A stretch of 64,000 bases of DNA, taken from positions 1 through 64,000 of the forward strand of contig OY763490.2 in NCBI GenBank assembly GCA_963667505.2, given 5' to 3'. The translations under genes and the position numbers were made by a program. Source of the DNA: Aldehydirespirator sp963667505. Its GTDB lineage: Bacteria > Actinomycetota > Acidimicrobiia > Acidimicrobiales > Aldehydirespiratoraceae. Positions within the stretch are counted from its first letter, which is position 1. Each line of letters starts with the position of its first letter. Shown here one piece after another: positions 43,255 to 51,337 of this stretch. Under the pieces are notes generated by a model, which ran no database searches, was not told the origin of the DNA, and worked only from the letters and a program-made list of their open reading frames with translations.

Positions 43255-43332
43255 GTGATCATCGACTGCCACGGCCACCACACCGAGGGCAACGACCGGA
43301 GTTGCTACCAGCGGCTGAGGACCGAGCCGTGA
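43255..43332 (+). pseudogene. 25-codon amidohydrolase N-terminal remnant, now an upstream ORF
   Basis: GTG 43255, with a strong GGGGAGGAG 4-12 nt before it, opens MIIDCHGHHTEGNDRSCYQR and stops at TGA 43330-43332. MIIDCHGHxT is the usual start of amidohydrolase-2 proteins such as 4-oxalomesaconate hydratase relatives, with the metal-binding HxH. The stop overlaps the CoA-transferase GTG (43329) as GTGA. The remnant probably now serves to deliver ribosomes to that gene. Confidence 0.6.
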
Positions 43333-44624
43333 CTGCGGCCGGGGTGCGGCGGCGGCCGGAGGGCGGTGGCGGTGCCGCACCGCTGGACGGCATGAGGGTG
43401 GTGGAAGGGTCGGCGTTCGTGGCGGCGCCGTCGGGCGGCATGACCTTGGCCCAGCTCGGGGCCGAGGTGGTGCGCTTCGACCCGATCGGCGGGGGCATCG
43501 ACCACCGCCGCTGGCCTCTCAGCGCCGAGGGTCGCTCGCTGTACTGGGCGGGCCTCAACAAGGCGAAGAAGTCGTTGGCCGTCAATCTGCGCGACCCGGC
43601 CGCCCACGAGCTTCTCACCGAGCTGATCGGCGCCGCGGGGACCTTTCTGACCAACTTCCCGGCCCGGGGGTGGATGGCGCCTGCACGTCTTGCTGCTCGG
43701 CGGCCCGACCTGGTGATGGTGGCGGTGACCGGCAACCGCGACGGCACCACCGCGGTGGACTACACCGTCAACGCCGCGATGGGGTTCCCGATGGTGACCG
43801 GCCCGGCTGACAGCGTCGGGCCGATCAACGGCGTGATCCCGGCGTGGGACCTGCTGTGCGGGCAGACCGCCGCGGTGGGCATCCTGGCCGCCGAGCGCCG
43901 CCGCCTGCTCACCGGCGAGGGCTCGGTCATGGCGCTCGCCCTCAGCGACGTCGCGCTCGCGGCCACCGCCGCCCTCGGATACGTGGCCGACGTGCAGGTC
44001 AACCGGGCCCAGCGGCCGCGCTGCGGCAACGACCTCTACGGCGCCTTCGGGGTGGAGCTGGTCACCGCCGACGACCGCCGCGTGTACGTGGTGGCCATCA
44101 GCGCCCGGCAGTGGTCGGCGCTGCTGGAGGCCACCGGAACCGCCGACGCCGTGGCGGCCATCGCCGCGGCCGAGGGTCTCGACTTCGCCGACGAGGGCGA
44201 CCGCTTCGAGGGCCGCCACCAGATCAAGGCGGCCATGCAGGCCTGGGCCGGGCGCCGGTCGCTGCGGGCGGTCGCGGAGCGCCTCGACGCCGCGGGCGCG
44301 TGCTGGGACATGTACCAGACGTTCACCGAGATGGTGGACGGAGACCCTCGCGCGTCGCCTTCGGCAGGCCTGTTCCGCGAGGTCGAGCAGCCGGGCATCG
44401 GAACCTACCTCGTGCCTGGCTCGCCGCTGACCCCGGTCGGTGCCGACGACGGGCGCCTCCTGCCCGCTGGTCAGGGCTCGCGGTCGGCCCCGGTCGGTGC
44501 CGAGGTGCGGGCGCCGACGCTGGGGGAGCACACCGACGACGTGCTGGCCGAGTGGCTGGGCCTCACGGCCCGCCAGATCGGCGAACTGCACGACCGAGGA
44601 GTCGTGGCTGGCGCCGTGGCCTAG
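43329..44624 (+). CDS. CaiB/BaiF family (class III) CoA-transferase
   Basis: Class III CoA-transferases move CoA between organic acids through an enzyme-bound aspartyl-CoA. The 431-residue protein begins APLDGMRVVEGSAFVAAPSG, typical for the family. MTLAQLGAEVVRFDP and LNKAKKSLAVNLRDP follow. The segment MVTGPADSVGPIN and the later RPRCGNDLYGAFG are also family-like. The expected Asp lies in a DLLCGQ region (~178). I chose GTG 43329 because it overlaps the stop of the short upstream ORF. A sole-gene unit of unknown substrate; it may act with the thioesterase/dehydrogenase genes further on. Confidence 0.9.
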   Translation: MTAAGVRRRPEGGGGAAPLDGMRVVEGSAFVAAPSGGMTLAQLGAEVVRFDPIGGGIDHRRWPLSAEGRSLYWAGLNKAKKSLAVNLRDPAAHELLTELIGAAGTFLTNFPARGWMAPARLAARRPDLVMVAVTGNRDGTTAVDYTVNAAMGFPMVTGPADSVGPINGVIPAWDLLCGQTAAVGILAAERRRLLTGEGSVMALALSDVALAATAALGYVADVQVNRAQRPRCGNDLYGAFGVELVTADDRRVYVVAISARQWSALLEATGTADAVAAIAAAEGLDFADEGDRFEGRHQIKAAMQAWAGRRSLRAVAERLDAAGACWDMYQTFTEMVDGDPRASPSAGLFREVEQPGIGTYLVPGSPLTPVGADDGRLLPAGQGSRSAPVGAEVRAPTLGEHTDDVLAEWLGLTARQIGELHDRGVVAGAVA

Positions 44625-44658
44625 ACTCCGGCAATACGTCTGACAAAAATGGTCGGCC

Positions 44659-44694
44659 TTGCCAAAATTGTATACAGGCTGTAGATTGTATACC
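44659..44694 (+). promoter_or_regulatory. WhiB promoter with two GTATAC operator-like repeats
   Basis: TTGCCA (44659-44664) and TAGATT (44682-44687) have 17-nt spacing, placing the start point at the ATG 44696. Two copies of TTGTATAC (44668-44675 and 44687-44694), each containing the palindrome GTATAC, are 19 bp apart, about two helical turns, and one overlaps the -10 to +1 region, so a repressor site is likely. Confidence 0.5.
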
Positions 44695-44695
44695 G

Positions 44696-45034
44696 ATGCT
44701 TGAGGCCTACCAGACCTCCGCAGCTCCGATCGGTTCCACCACATGGATGGAGGACGGCCGCTGCGGCGGCTCGGGCGAACTCTTCTTCGCACCCTTCGCG
44801 GAGCGCCCGGAGGCTCGGGTGCGCCGGGAGGCTCGGGCTCGGGCCATCTGCGACGAGTGCGGGGTGCTGCTCTCGTGCCGCAACTACGCACGGACCAACC
44901 GCGAACTGGGATTCTGGGGTGGCGAGAGCGAGTCCGAGCGAGCCGAGGCTGGATTCGCCCCCACCACGCCCATCGTCGGGCGCAGGCGGGTGGCCGAAGA
45001 GCGGGCCCGCGACGCCATGCGCCGCGTCCTCTAG
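44696..45034 (+). CDS. WhiB-family transcriptional regulator
   Basis: WhiB proteins are actinobacterial redox- or NO-sensing [4Fe-4S] regulators that act with the sigma factor. The 112-residue protein has the four cluster Cys at 23, 52, 55 and 61 (GRC, CDEC, SC) and the turn motif GFWGGESESER (72-82), followed by a basic segment (VGRRRVAEERARD) that contacts DNA. The spacing of the first Cys to CxxC is normal. The likely leaderless start at ATG 44696 follows a promoter with direct repeats. Which WhiB class it belongs to cannot be told. Confidence 0.93.
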   Translation: MLEAYQTSAAPIGSTTWMEDGRCGGSGELFFAPFAERPEARVRREARARAICDECGVLLSCRNYARTNRELGFWGGESESERAEAGFAPTTPIVGRRRVAEERARDAMRRVL

Positions 45035-45067
45035 CCGCCAGCTCTCGCGTCCAAACCGCCAGGACTT

Positions 45068-45137
45068 GTGTCGGCGGATGCAGGCGTCAGCCGGGGCTAG
45101 CGTCGGCGGGTGCAGGCGTTAGCCGGGGCTTGGGTCG
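45068..45137. repeat. ~37-bp direct duplication at the MDR gene stop
   Basis: Two copies of a GTCGGCGG(A/G)TGCAGGCGT(C/T)AGCCGGGGCT-type unit occur; the second contains the TAA stop of the minus-strand MDR gene, and the first repeats it as TGA. The rest of the gap after the WhiB gene is featureless. Confidence 0.75.
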
Positions 45138-46267
45138 GTCGTTGCGGCTGGCTCGATGGTCAACACCAGGCTGCCGATGTGGCTCTTGGCGACGAAGGCC
45201 TGCTGTGCGGCCCGGATCTCCTCCAGCGGGTAGGTGCCGCCCACTACGGGCCTGACCTCTCCCCGCTCGATGTAGCCGACGAGATCGGCGAACACCTGGG
45301 GCGGGTAGACGGTGGCCCCCTGCATCTGGAGGTCGTTCAGATAGAGCGTGCGCAGGTCCAGCGCCACGATCGGCCCGGCGATGGCGCCCGAGGTCACGTA
45401 GCACCCGCCCCGGCGCAGCGCCTCGAGCCATCCGCCGAAACTGTCGCCCCCCACAACGTCGGCCACCACGTCGAAGTCGCCGCCGTTGGCCTCGACCGCG
45501 TCCGCCACCACGTCCGCGGACTCGCGGGCCACTGCCGCGTCGGCGCCCAGCTCGCGCACCGCGGCCAGCTTGGACGCCCCGGCGATGGCGACCACCCGGG
45601 CGCCGCGCCGCTTGGCGAGCTGCACCAGCGCACTGCCCACGCCGCCCGACGCACCCGGAACGGCGATCGACCCGCCCGAGCCCAGTCCCGACCGCTGCAG
45701 CATGTGCTCGGCGGTGGACCATGAGCAGGCGAAGCTGGCCAGCTCCACGTCGGACAGCCCGACTGATACCGGGTAGACGTTCTCACCGGGAACGGCGCAG
45801 TACTGCGCGAAACCGCCGTCGCGCTCGCTGCCCAGGTAGCCGGCGAGCTGGCGGTCGGCGGGGCGGTCCCGGTCGCGCAGCCAGGGATCGACCAGCACCC
45901 GGCGCCCGACCAGGCCCGCGTGGGTGCCCTCGCCCGCCGCCACCACGACCCCGGCGATGTCGGCGCCCTGGATCCGAGGGAACGACAGGCCGCTGCGGCC
46001 CCAGGCGGAGTCGTCGGGGTCGGCGTCGGCGAAGCCCTCCGAGGCGGTGGCCGAGGTGACCGCCCGGCTGTACCAGCCGACCCGGGTGTTGATGTCGGTG
46101 TTGTTCATCCCGCAGGCGGCCACCCGCACCAGCACGTCGCCGGGACCGGGCCGGGGCACGGGCACGTCGTCGCGCACCTCCAGCATCTCGGGCCCGCCGG
46201 TGCCGAGCAGCCGGGCGGCCCGCATCACCGCAGGCACATCGGCGTCGGGCACGGCCGGCGGGATCAC
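45119..46267 (-). CDS. Zinc-type/quinone oxidoreductase-like MDR dehydrogenase
   Basis: The 382-residue medium-chain dehydrogenase/reductase has an N-terminal GroES-like domain (RVAACGMNNTDINTR) and a Rossmann domain with VPGASGGVGSALVQLAKRRGARVVA. GADIAGVVVAAGEG is the usual landmark. The catalytic zinc Cys is present but the structural-zinc Cys cluster is absent, suggesting a reductase such as quinone oxidoreductase or crotonyl-type. It starts 25 nt after the stop of the DMGDH-like gene on the same strand, so both are probably one transcript. The substrate is unknown. Confidence 0.88.
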   Translation of the reverse strand: MIPPAVPDADVPAVMRAARLLGTGGPEMLEVRDDVPVPRPGPGDVLVRVAACGMNNTDINTRVGWYSRAVTSATASEGFADADPDDSAWGRSGLSFPRIQGADIAGVVVAAGEGTHAGLVGRRVLVDPWLRDRDRPADRQLAGYLGSERDGGFAQYCAVPGENVYPVSVGLSDVELASFACSWSTAEHMLQRSGLGSGGSIAVPGASGGVGSALVQLAKRRGARVVAIAGASKLAAVRELGADAAVARESADVVADAVEANGGDFDVVADVVGGDSFGGWLEALRRGGCYVTSGAIAGPIVALDLRTLYLNDLQMQGATVYPPQVFADLVGYIERGEVRPVVGGTYPLEEIRAAQQAFVAKSHIGSLVLTIEPAATTDPSPG

Positions 46268-46292
46268 GGGCTGTTGTCTATCCGCTCGGGCG

Positions 46293-48899
46293 CTAGGCGC
46301 GCAGACGCGCGTTGGTCGGATCGTGCACGGCCTCGCTCAGCACCCGGGCCGGGCACAGCTCGCCCACCACCCGGACCTCCAGTTCGGTGCCGGGCGCGGC
46401 GTGCTCGGGCGCCAGGTAGGCGAAGGCCAGGCTCTGGCGGCAGTGGAATCCGTAGGCGCCCGAGGTCGCCAGCCCCACCGCCCGCCCGTCGGCGTAGACG
46501 CCGTCGGCGGCGTGGACGTCGGCGTGCTCGGCCTCCACCGCCAGGTAGGCGAGCCGCCAGCGGTAGGGCTCCTCGCCGCAGGTGGCCCGGGCCCGGCGGG
46601 CCAGCAGCGCGTCGCGGCCCACGAAGTCGCCCTTGTCGACCTTCACGAAGCGTTGCAGCCCGGCCTCGTCGGGGTTCACGTCGTGGGTGAGCTCGCGGCT
46701 GGTGAAGTAACGCTTCTCCATGCGCAGCGAGTCGAGCGCATGGTTGCCGGCGTCGGCCACGCCCAGCGGCTCGCCCGCCTCCCACAGGGCGTCGTAGACG
46801 ACGGCCAGCTCCTCGACGGGCAGGTGCAGCTCCCAGCCCAGCTCGCCGGTGAAGCCCACCCGCAGGGCCCGCACGCCGGCCACGCTGGCCACTGTGATGA
46901 CCCGTCCTCGCAGCCAACCGAAGGCGTCGTTGCTGAGGTCGGCGTCGGTCAGGCCGGCGAGCAGCCGCCGGGCCGCGGGGCCGGTCACGTTGAGCACGCC
47001 CAGTTCCATCGACCGGCTCACCAGCTCGGCGTCGGCGCCGTCGGGCCAGTGCGTATCGAGGAACTCGCGGTCCTTGCCCTCGCCCGCCGCGGCCGACACC
47101 AGGTAGAAGTGGTCGGCGGCCAGGCGGCTCACGGTCAGCTCGCTCTCGACGCGACCCTGCGGGGTCAGCAGATAGGTCAAGCCGATGCGGCCCGCAGCGG
47201 GGACGGTGTTGGTGGTGAGCCGGTCGAGCACCGCCGCCGCGTCCGGGCCGACCAGGTCGAACTTGGCGAAGGCGGTGGCGTCGAGGATACCGACCCGCTC
47301 CCGCACGGCACGGCACTCCTCGGCCACCGCGTCGAACCAGCCGGTGTGGCGGAACGACACCAGGTCCTCGGCTGCCATCCCGGCCGCGGCCGGGAACCAC
47401 TTGGGCCGCTCCCAGCCGTACACCTGAGTGAACACCGCGCCCTTGCCGTGCAGGCGCCCGTACAGGGGTGTGGTGCGATAGGGGCGGGCCGCGGGCCGCT
47501 CCAGGCCGGGCAGCGGCGTCTGGTGCCGGTACTGGTGGTCCTCGGTGCCCTTGGCCCGTCCGTAGGTCGGGATGTCGGCGGGGTCGATGTAGCCGAACCG
47601 GCGGGCGTCGTAGGCCCGCACGCTCACCCCGGTGTCGCCGTGCACCATCCACCGGGCCAGCTCCCGGCCCAGGCCCGGACCGTCGGCGATCCCCACTTGC
47701 ACCCCTGCCATCTGCCAGAAGTTGGGCACGCCCGACGGGCCCAGCAGCGGCTCGCCGTCGGGCGGGTAGGAAATGGCGCCGCAGATCACCTGCTTGATGC
47801 CCAGCGGCTCGAGCACCGGCATCCGCTCGAAGGCCCGGGCCAGCCATGGGCCGACCCGGTCGAAGTCGGCGTCGAACAGCGGGTTCTCCAGCGACCAGTC
47901 CGGCCCGTCGCCGTCGTGCCACACCGACTCGGCGCCGTACTGCTCGTAGATGCCGATCAGGCCCGACTGCTGCTCCTGGCGCAGGTAGCCCGACACGTAG
48001 TCGTCTCGCACCACCGGAAGCTCGCGGCCGAGACCGGCGAACTCGGGCACCGGCTCGGTCAGCAGGTAGGTGTGCAGCACGTTGGCGATGGGCACGTCGA
48101 GCCCGACCATGCGGGCCACCCGGTGCGCGTAGCAGCCCGCCGCGTTCACGACGTGCTCGGCGTGCACTGTGCCCCGCTCGGTGTCCACGTCGAAGGCGCC
48201 GTCGCGGCGCTGTCGGATGCCGAGCACCCGGTTGCGGCGGCTGACGGCCGCGCCGAGGTCGCGGGCGGCCCGCACCATGGCGTTGGCCGCTCCCGACGGG
48301 TCCGCGTGGCCGTCGTCGGGAGTGTGGACGGCGCCCAGCATCCCGTCGGTCGCATAGAACGGGTGCAGTTCGGCGATCCTGGCTGGGTCGACCCACTCCA
48401 TGGCGTTGCCGACGTACTGGGCCGGGCCGAGCTGGGCCTTCAGCCAGTCGACCTCCTCGGCGTGGTAGGCCACCCGCAGGCTGCCGCTGCGGTGCCAGGA
48501 GGTGGCCACTCCGCTCTCGGCCTCCAGCGAGGCGTACAGCTCGCAGGCGTAGCGGCGGAACTCGGCCAGCGCATAGCTCGACACCGAATGGGTGACCTGC
48601 CCGGCGGCATGCCAGGTGGAGCCCGAGGTGAGCTCGGCCTTCTCGACCAGCACGGTGTCGGTCCAGCCCTCATGGGCGAGGTGGTAGAGCGCGCTGGCGC
48701 CGCAGATCCCGCCGCCGACGATCACCACCCGGGCATCCTCGGGCAGCCCGGCGCGGGCGGGGCGTGGTTCGTCGGGCAGCCCGGCGCGGGCGGGGCGTGG
48801 TTCGTCGGGCAGCCCGGCGCGGGCGGGGCGTGGTTCGTCGGGCAGCCCGGCGCGGGCGGGGCGTGGTTCGTCGGGCACACCCGGTGCTTGCGCTGCCAC
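46293..48899 (-). CDS. FAD-dependent dimethylglycine/sarcosine dehydrogenase-like protein with GcvT domain
   Basis: The enzyme family demethylates dimethylglycine or sarcosine, passing the methyl carbon to tetrahydrofolate. Residues ~57-420 form the FAD-binding oxidoreductase domain, with VVIVGGGICGASALYH and the covalent-FAD His97 in SGSTWHAAG. Residues ~470-868 are the folate-binding GcvT/T-protein-like region (LGVLNVTGP, GELGWELHLP). The first ~53 residues are unusual: four copies of LPDEPRPARAG (11 residues) from perfect 33-bp DNA repeats. The start is GTG 48899 with GGGAGGG just before it. It diverges from a HisC-like gene and a Rieske oxygenase gene, which hints at methylated-amine catabolism. 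Confidence 0.9.
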   Translation of the reverse strand: MAAQAPGVPDEPRPARAGLPDEPRPARAGLPDEPRPARAGLPDEPRPARAGLPEDARVVIVGGGICGASALYHLAHEGWTDTVLVEKAELTSGSTWHAAGQVTHSVSSYALAEFRRYACELYASLEAESGVATSWHRSGSLRVAYHAEEVDWLKAQLGPAQYVGNAMEWVDPARIAELHPFYATDGMLGAVHTPDDGHADPSGAANAMVRAARDLGAAVSRRNRVLGIRQRRDGAFDVDTERGTVHAEHVVNAAGCYAHRVARMVGLDVPIANVLHTYLLTEPVPEFAGLGRELPVVRDDYVSGYLRQEQQSGLIGIYEQYGAESVWHDGDGPDWSLENPLFDADFDRVGPWLARAFERMPVLEPLGIKQVICGAISYPPDGEPLLGPSGVPNFWQMAGVQVGIADGPGLGRELARWMVHGDTGVSVRAYDARRFGYIDPADIPTYGRAKGTEDHQYRHQTPLPGLERPAARPYRTTPLYGRLHGKGAVFTQVYGWERPKWFPAAAGMAAEDLVSFRHTGWFDAVAEECRAVRERVGILDATAFAKFDLVGPDAAAVLDRLTTNTVPAAGRIGLTYLLTPQGRVESELTVSRLAADHFYLVSAAAGEGKDREFLDTHWPDGADAELVSRSMELGVLNVTGPAARRLLAGLTDADLSNDAFGWLRGRVITVASVAGVRALRVGFTGELGWELHLPVEELAVVYDALWEAGEPLGVADAGNHALDSLRMEKRYFTSRELTHDVNPDEAGLQRFVKVDKGDFVGRDALLARRARATCGEEPYRWRLAYLAVEAEHADVHAADGVYADGRAVGLATSGAYGFHCRQSLAFAYLAPEHAAPGTELEVRVVGELCPARVLSEAVHDPTNARLRA
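48741..48872 (-). repeat. Four perfect 33-bp tandem repeats at the DMGDH start
   Basis: Units begin at 48741, 48774, 48807 and 48840 and are identical. They encode four in-frame 11-residue copies at the N-terminus. Identity to the base suggests very recent expansion or slippage, so the copy number may vary between strains or be an assembly artefact. Confidence 0.9.
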
Positions 48900-49034
48900 G
48901 GCCCTCCCTCAGAGAATCCCGTCCTCCGGCACGCCGAGGCGCGACACTAGCGCCGCGGATCGGGCACAATACGCAACACAGCGCAACCGATTGGGCGGTG
49001 GCAACGAGGACTGACGAGGGCACAGGAGGTCGAG

Positions 49035-50147
49035 ATGCTTCTCGCGCATCCCGCTCTGGCTGATCCGGAGTACTACGTTCCCGGCCTGCCCGCGGACTAT
49101 GTGACGGCGCGCTACGGGGTGAGCCCGGTCGACATCGCCAAGCTCGGCTCCGCGGAGAATCCTCTGGGCGCCTCGCCGCTGGCGGTGCAGGCTGTGCGCG
49201 AGCGGCTCGACGACCTGCACCTGTACCCGTCGTGGACGGCCGAGCCGCTGCGGGAGAAGATCGCGCAGACCTACGACGTCGAGCCGGAGCGGGTGGTGTG
49301 CGGGGCCGGTGAGACCGAGATCATCTCGTGTCTCATCCGGGCTTTCTGCGAGCCGGGCGGGCGCATCCAGATGCCCGGCCCGTGCTTCCCGATCTACCAC
49401 CTGTTCGCCGAGGCCGAGGGCCGAGTGCCGGTGCTGGTGCACGAGGCCACCGACCGGGCCTCGATGGCGGTGGACGCCGACGCCTACATCGACGCCATCG
49501 ACGACGGCACCCGGATCGTGTTCGTGACCAATCCGCACAGCCCGTCGGGCGCCTGGATGGACGAGGGCGACGTCCGGCGCATCGTCGAGGCCGCACCCTC
49601 TGCCCTGGTCGTGCTCGACGAGGCCTACGTCCACTACTCAGGCGACTCGGGGTATCTCCATCTCGCCCACGACTATGGCAATCTGGTGGTGCTGCGTACC
49701 TTCTCCAAGGCGTTCGGCCTGGCGGGCCTGCGGGTGGGCTTCGGCGTGGGGCCCAAGCCGGTGATCGACGCCTGCCTGGCGGTGAAGCCGACCTGGAACA
49801 TGGGCGTGCTGCAAACCGCGGGCGCGGTCGCCGCCCTCGACGACAAGGACCATCTCGACGCCACCGTCTCGGTGATCTCGCAGGGCCAGGCCCGGGCCGC
49901 GGCCCGGTTCGCCGGGCTCGACCGGTTCCGGATGGTGCCCGGCAGCCGGTCCAACTTCTTCCTGGTGGAGATCCTCGACCCGGGCACCGACTCCACCGAG
50001 GTCTTCGAGGGCCTGCTGGAGCGGGGCGTGATCGTAAAGGACGGCTCGGTGTCGTTCCGGGGCCTGGAGAAGCGCTTCCTGCGCTGCGACGCCAACCTGC
50101 CCGAGCGGATGGACCGCCTCGCGGACGCCCTGGCGGACCTGCCATGA
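49035..50147 (+). CDS. Histidinol-phosphate aminotransferase-like PLP enzyme
   Basis: The 370-residue fold-type I aminotransferase has the motifs KLGSAENPLGASP (36-48), TNPHSPSG (165-172), LDEAYVHY (194-201) and the PLP-binding Lys225 in RTFSKAFGLAGLRVG, all typical of HisC. An isolated HisC among catabolic genes is more likely to act on another amino acid or phosphonate-like compound than in histidine synthesis; that is an inference from context. GGAGG precedes the ATG at 49035. It shares a divergent promoter region with the DMGDH-like gene and is followed after 21 nt by the Rieske gene. Confidence 0.85.
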   Translation: MLLAHPALADPEYYVPGLPADYVTARYGVSPVDIAKLGSAENPLGASPLAVQAVRERLDDLHLYPSWTAEPLREKIAQTYDVEPERVVCGAGETEIISCLIRAFCEPGGRIQMPGPCFPIYHLFAEAEGRVPVLVHEATDRASMAVDADAYIDAIDDGTRIVFVTNPHSPSGAWMDEGDVRRIVEAAPSALVVLDEAYVHYSGDSGYLHLAHDYGNLVVLRTFSKAFGLAGLRVGFGVGPKPVIDACLAVKPTWNMGVLQTAGAVAALDDKDHLDATVSVISQGQARAAARFAGLDRFRMVPGSRSNFFLVEILDPGTDSTEVFEGLLERGVIVKDGSVSFRGLEKRFLRCDANLPERMDRLADALADLP

Positions 50148-50168
50148 CCAGCGAAGGAGATCGTTGCC

Positions 50169-51335
50169 ATGTTGCCTGACAGCATTCCCGCCGTGGAGCG
50201 TTCCCGCGGGCTGGCGGCCCGGTACTACACCGACCCCGAGGTGTTCGCGGACGAGATGGAGCGGATCTTCGCCCGCAGTTGGGTGATGGTGGGCCACGTC
50301 TCTCAAGTGGCCGAGCCGGGCGCGGTCATCACCGCCGATGTCGGCGACGAGAGCGTGCTGGTCGCCAACGACGGGGGCCAGCTGCGGGCCATGTACAACG
50401 TGTGCCAGCACCGCGGCCACCAGCTGATGACCGCCGAGCAGGCGCAGGTCGACCAGATCACCTGTCCCTACCACGCCTGGACCTATGGGCTCGACGGGCG
50501 GCTGCTGCACGCCCGGGGCGAGAGCGTCGGGGAGGTCTGCGTGCCGTCGGTGCGGCTGGAGACCCAGGGCGGCTTCATGTTCGTCAACCTCGACCCGGGC
50601 ACCGCACCGCTGGCCGAGACGGCTGCCGGAGTGGAGGAGGAGATGCTCGCGCTGGCGCCCGATCTCGGCCAACGGGTGCTGGCCGCCCGCAACACCCACG
50701 AGATGCGGGCCAACTGGAAGGTGGTGGTGGAGAACTACAACGAGTGCTACCACTGCCCCAACGTCCACAAGTGGTTCACCTCGGGGGTGATCTCGCCCGG
50801 CAGCTACCGGATCTCCATGCACGGCGACGTGATCCGGCACACCGCCGTCGGTCCGCAGATGCGGCCGGGCGGCGGCAACGGCTCGGCCGGGGCGGCCGGG
50901 GCGGATAACGGCGACGGCTCGGCCGGGGAGGCCTACGGGGACGGCTCGGCCGGGGCGGGCGCGGGCGGGGAGGCCTACGGCTACGGATCGTTCTACACGT
51001 GGCCGGTGTCGTCCATCCAGTGCTATCCGGGCCAGGTCATCAACACGTTCCGGTGGGTGCCGCTGGCCGTGGACCGCACCCGGCTGATCCGCGAGTGGTG
51101 GTTCCCGAGCGTCGAGCTCACCGACGAGCAGTCCACACTGATCGCCGAGGAGTGGTCCAACACCGCCTGGGAGGACTTCGTGATCGTCGAGTCGGTGCAG
51201 CGGGGCGTCTCCAGCCGCGGCTACCGGCCGGGTCCGCTGATCCTCGACCCGAGCGGCTGCTGCGACGTCCACAGCGAGAACTCCGTGCAGCACCTGCAAG
51301 GCCTGCTGCTCGCCTCGCTCAACGACGCAGGCTGA
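50169..51335 (+). CDS. Rieske non-heme iron oxygenase alpha subunit (betaine/aromatic type)
   Basis: Rieske oxygenases hydroxylate or N/O-demethylate substrates. The 388-residue protein has the [2Fe-2S] motif Cys79-x-His81...Cys99-x2-His102 and the mononuclear-iron residues His195 and His200 in NECYHCPNVH, as in the glycine-betaine/carnitine/aromatic branch. An insertion at residues ~232-275 (GGGNGSAGAAGADNGDG... repeats) lies in a surface loop after the iron site and is not typical. Its neighbour DMGDH makes a betaine demethylase (GbcA-like) role attractive but unproven; no reductase gene is adjacent. AGGAG lies 8-12 nt before the ATG. Confidence 0.9.
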   Translation: MLPDSIPAVERSRGLAARYYTDPEVFADEMERIFARSWVMVGHVSQVAEPGAVITADVGDESVLVANDGGQLRAMYNVCQHRGHQLMTAEQAQVDQITCPYHAWTYGLDGRLLHARGESVGEVCVPSVRLETQGGFMFVNLDPGTAPLAETAAGVEEEMLALAPDLGQRVLAARNTHEMRANWKVVVENYNECYHCPNVHKWFTSGVISPGSYRISMHGDVIRHTAVGPQMRPGGGNGSAGAAGADNGDGSAGEAYGDGSAGAGAGGEAYGYGSFYTWPVSSIQCYPGQVINTFRWVPLAVDRTRLIREWWFPSVELTDEQSTLIAEEWSNTAWEDFVIVESVQRGVSSRGYRPGPLILDPSGCCDVHSENSVQHLQGLLLASLNDAG

Positions 51336-51337
51336 CG

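Noticed and set aside
48741..48872. CRISPR-like 33-bp repeats
   Set aside because: They are contiguous, in frame and coding, with no spacers and no cas genes.
45924..48950. A 1008-residue open frame on the plus strand across the MDR and DMGDH genes
   Set aside because: Antisense to two genes with clear catalytic motifs; its translation is low-complexity His/Gly/Val without recognisable domains.
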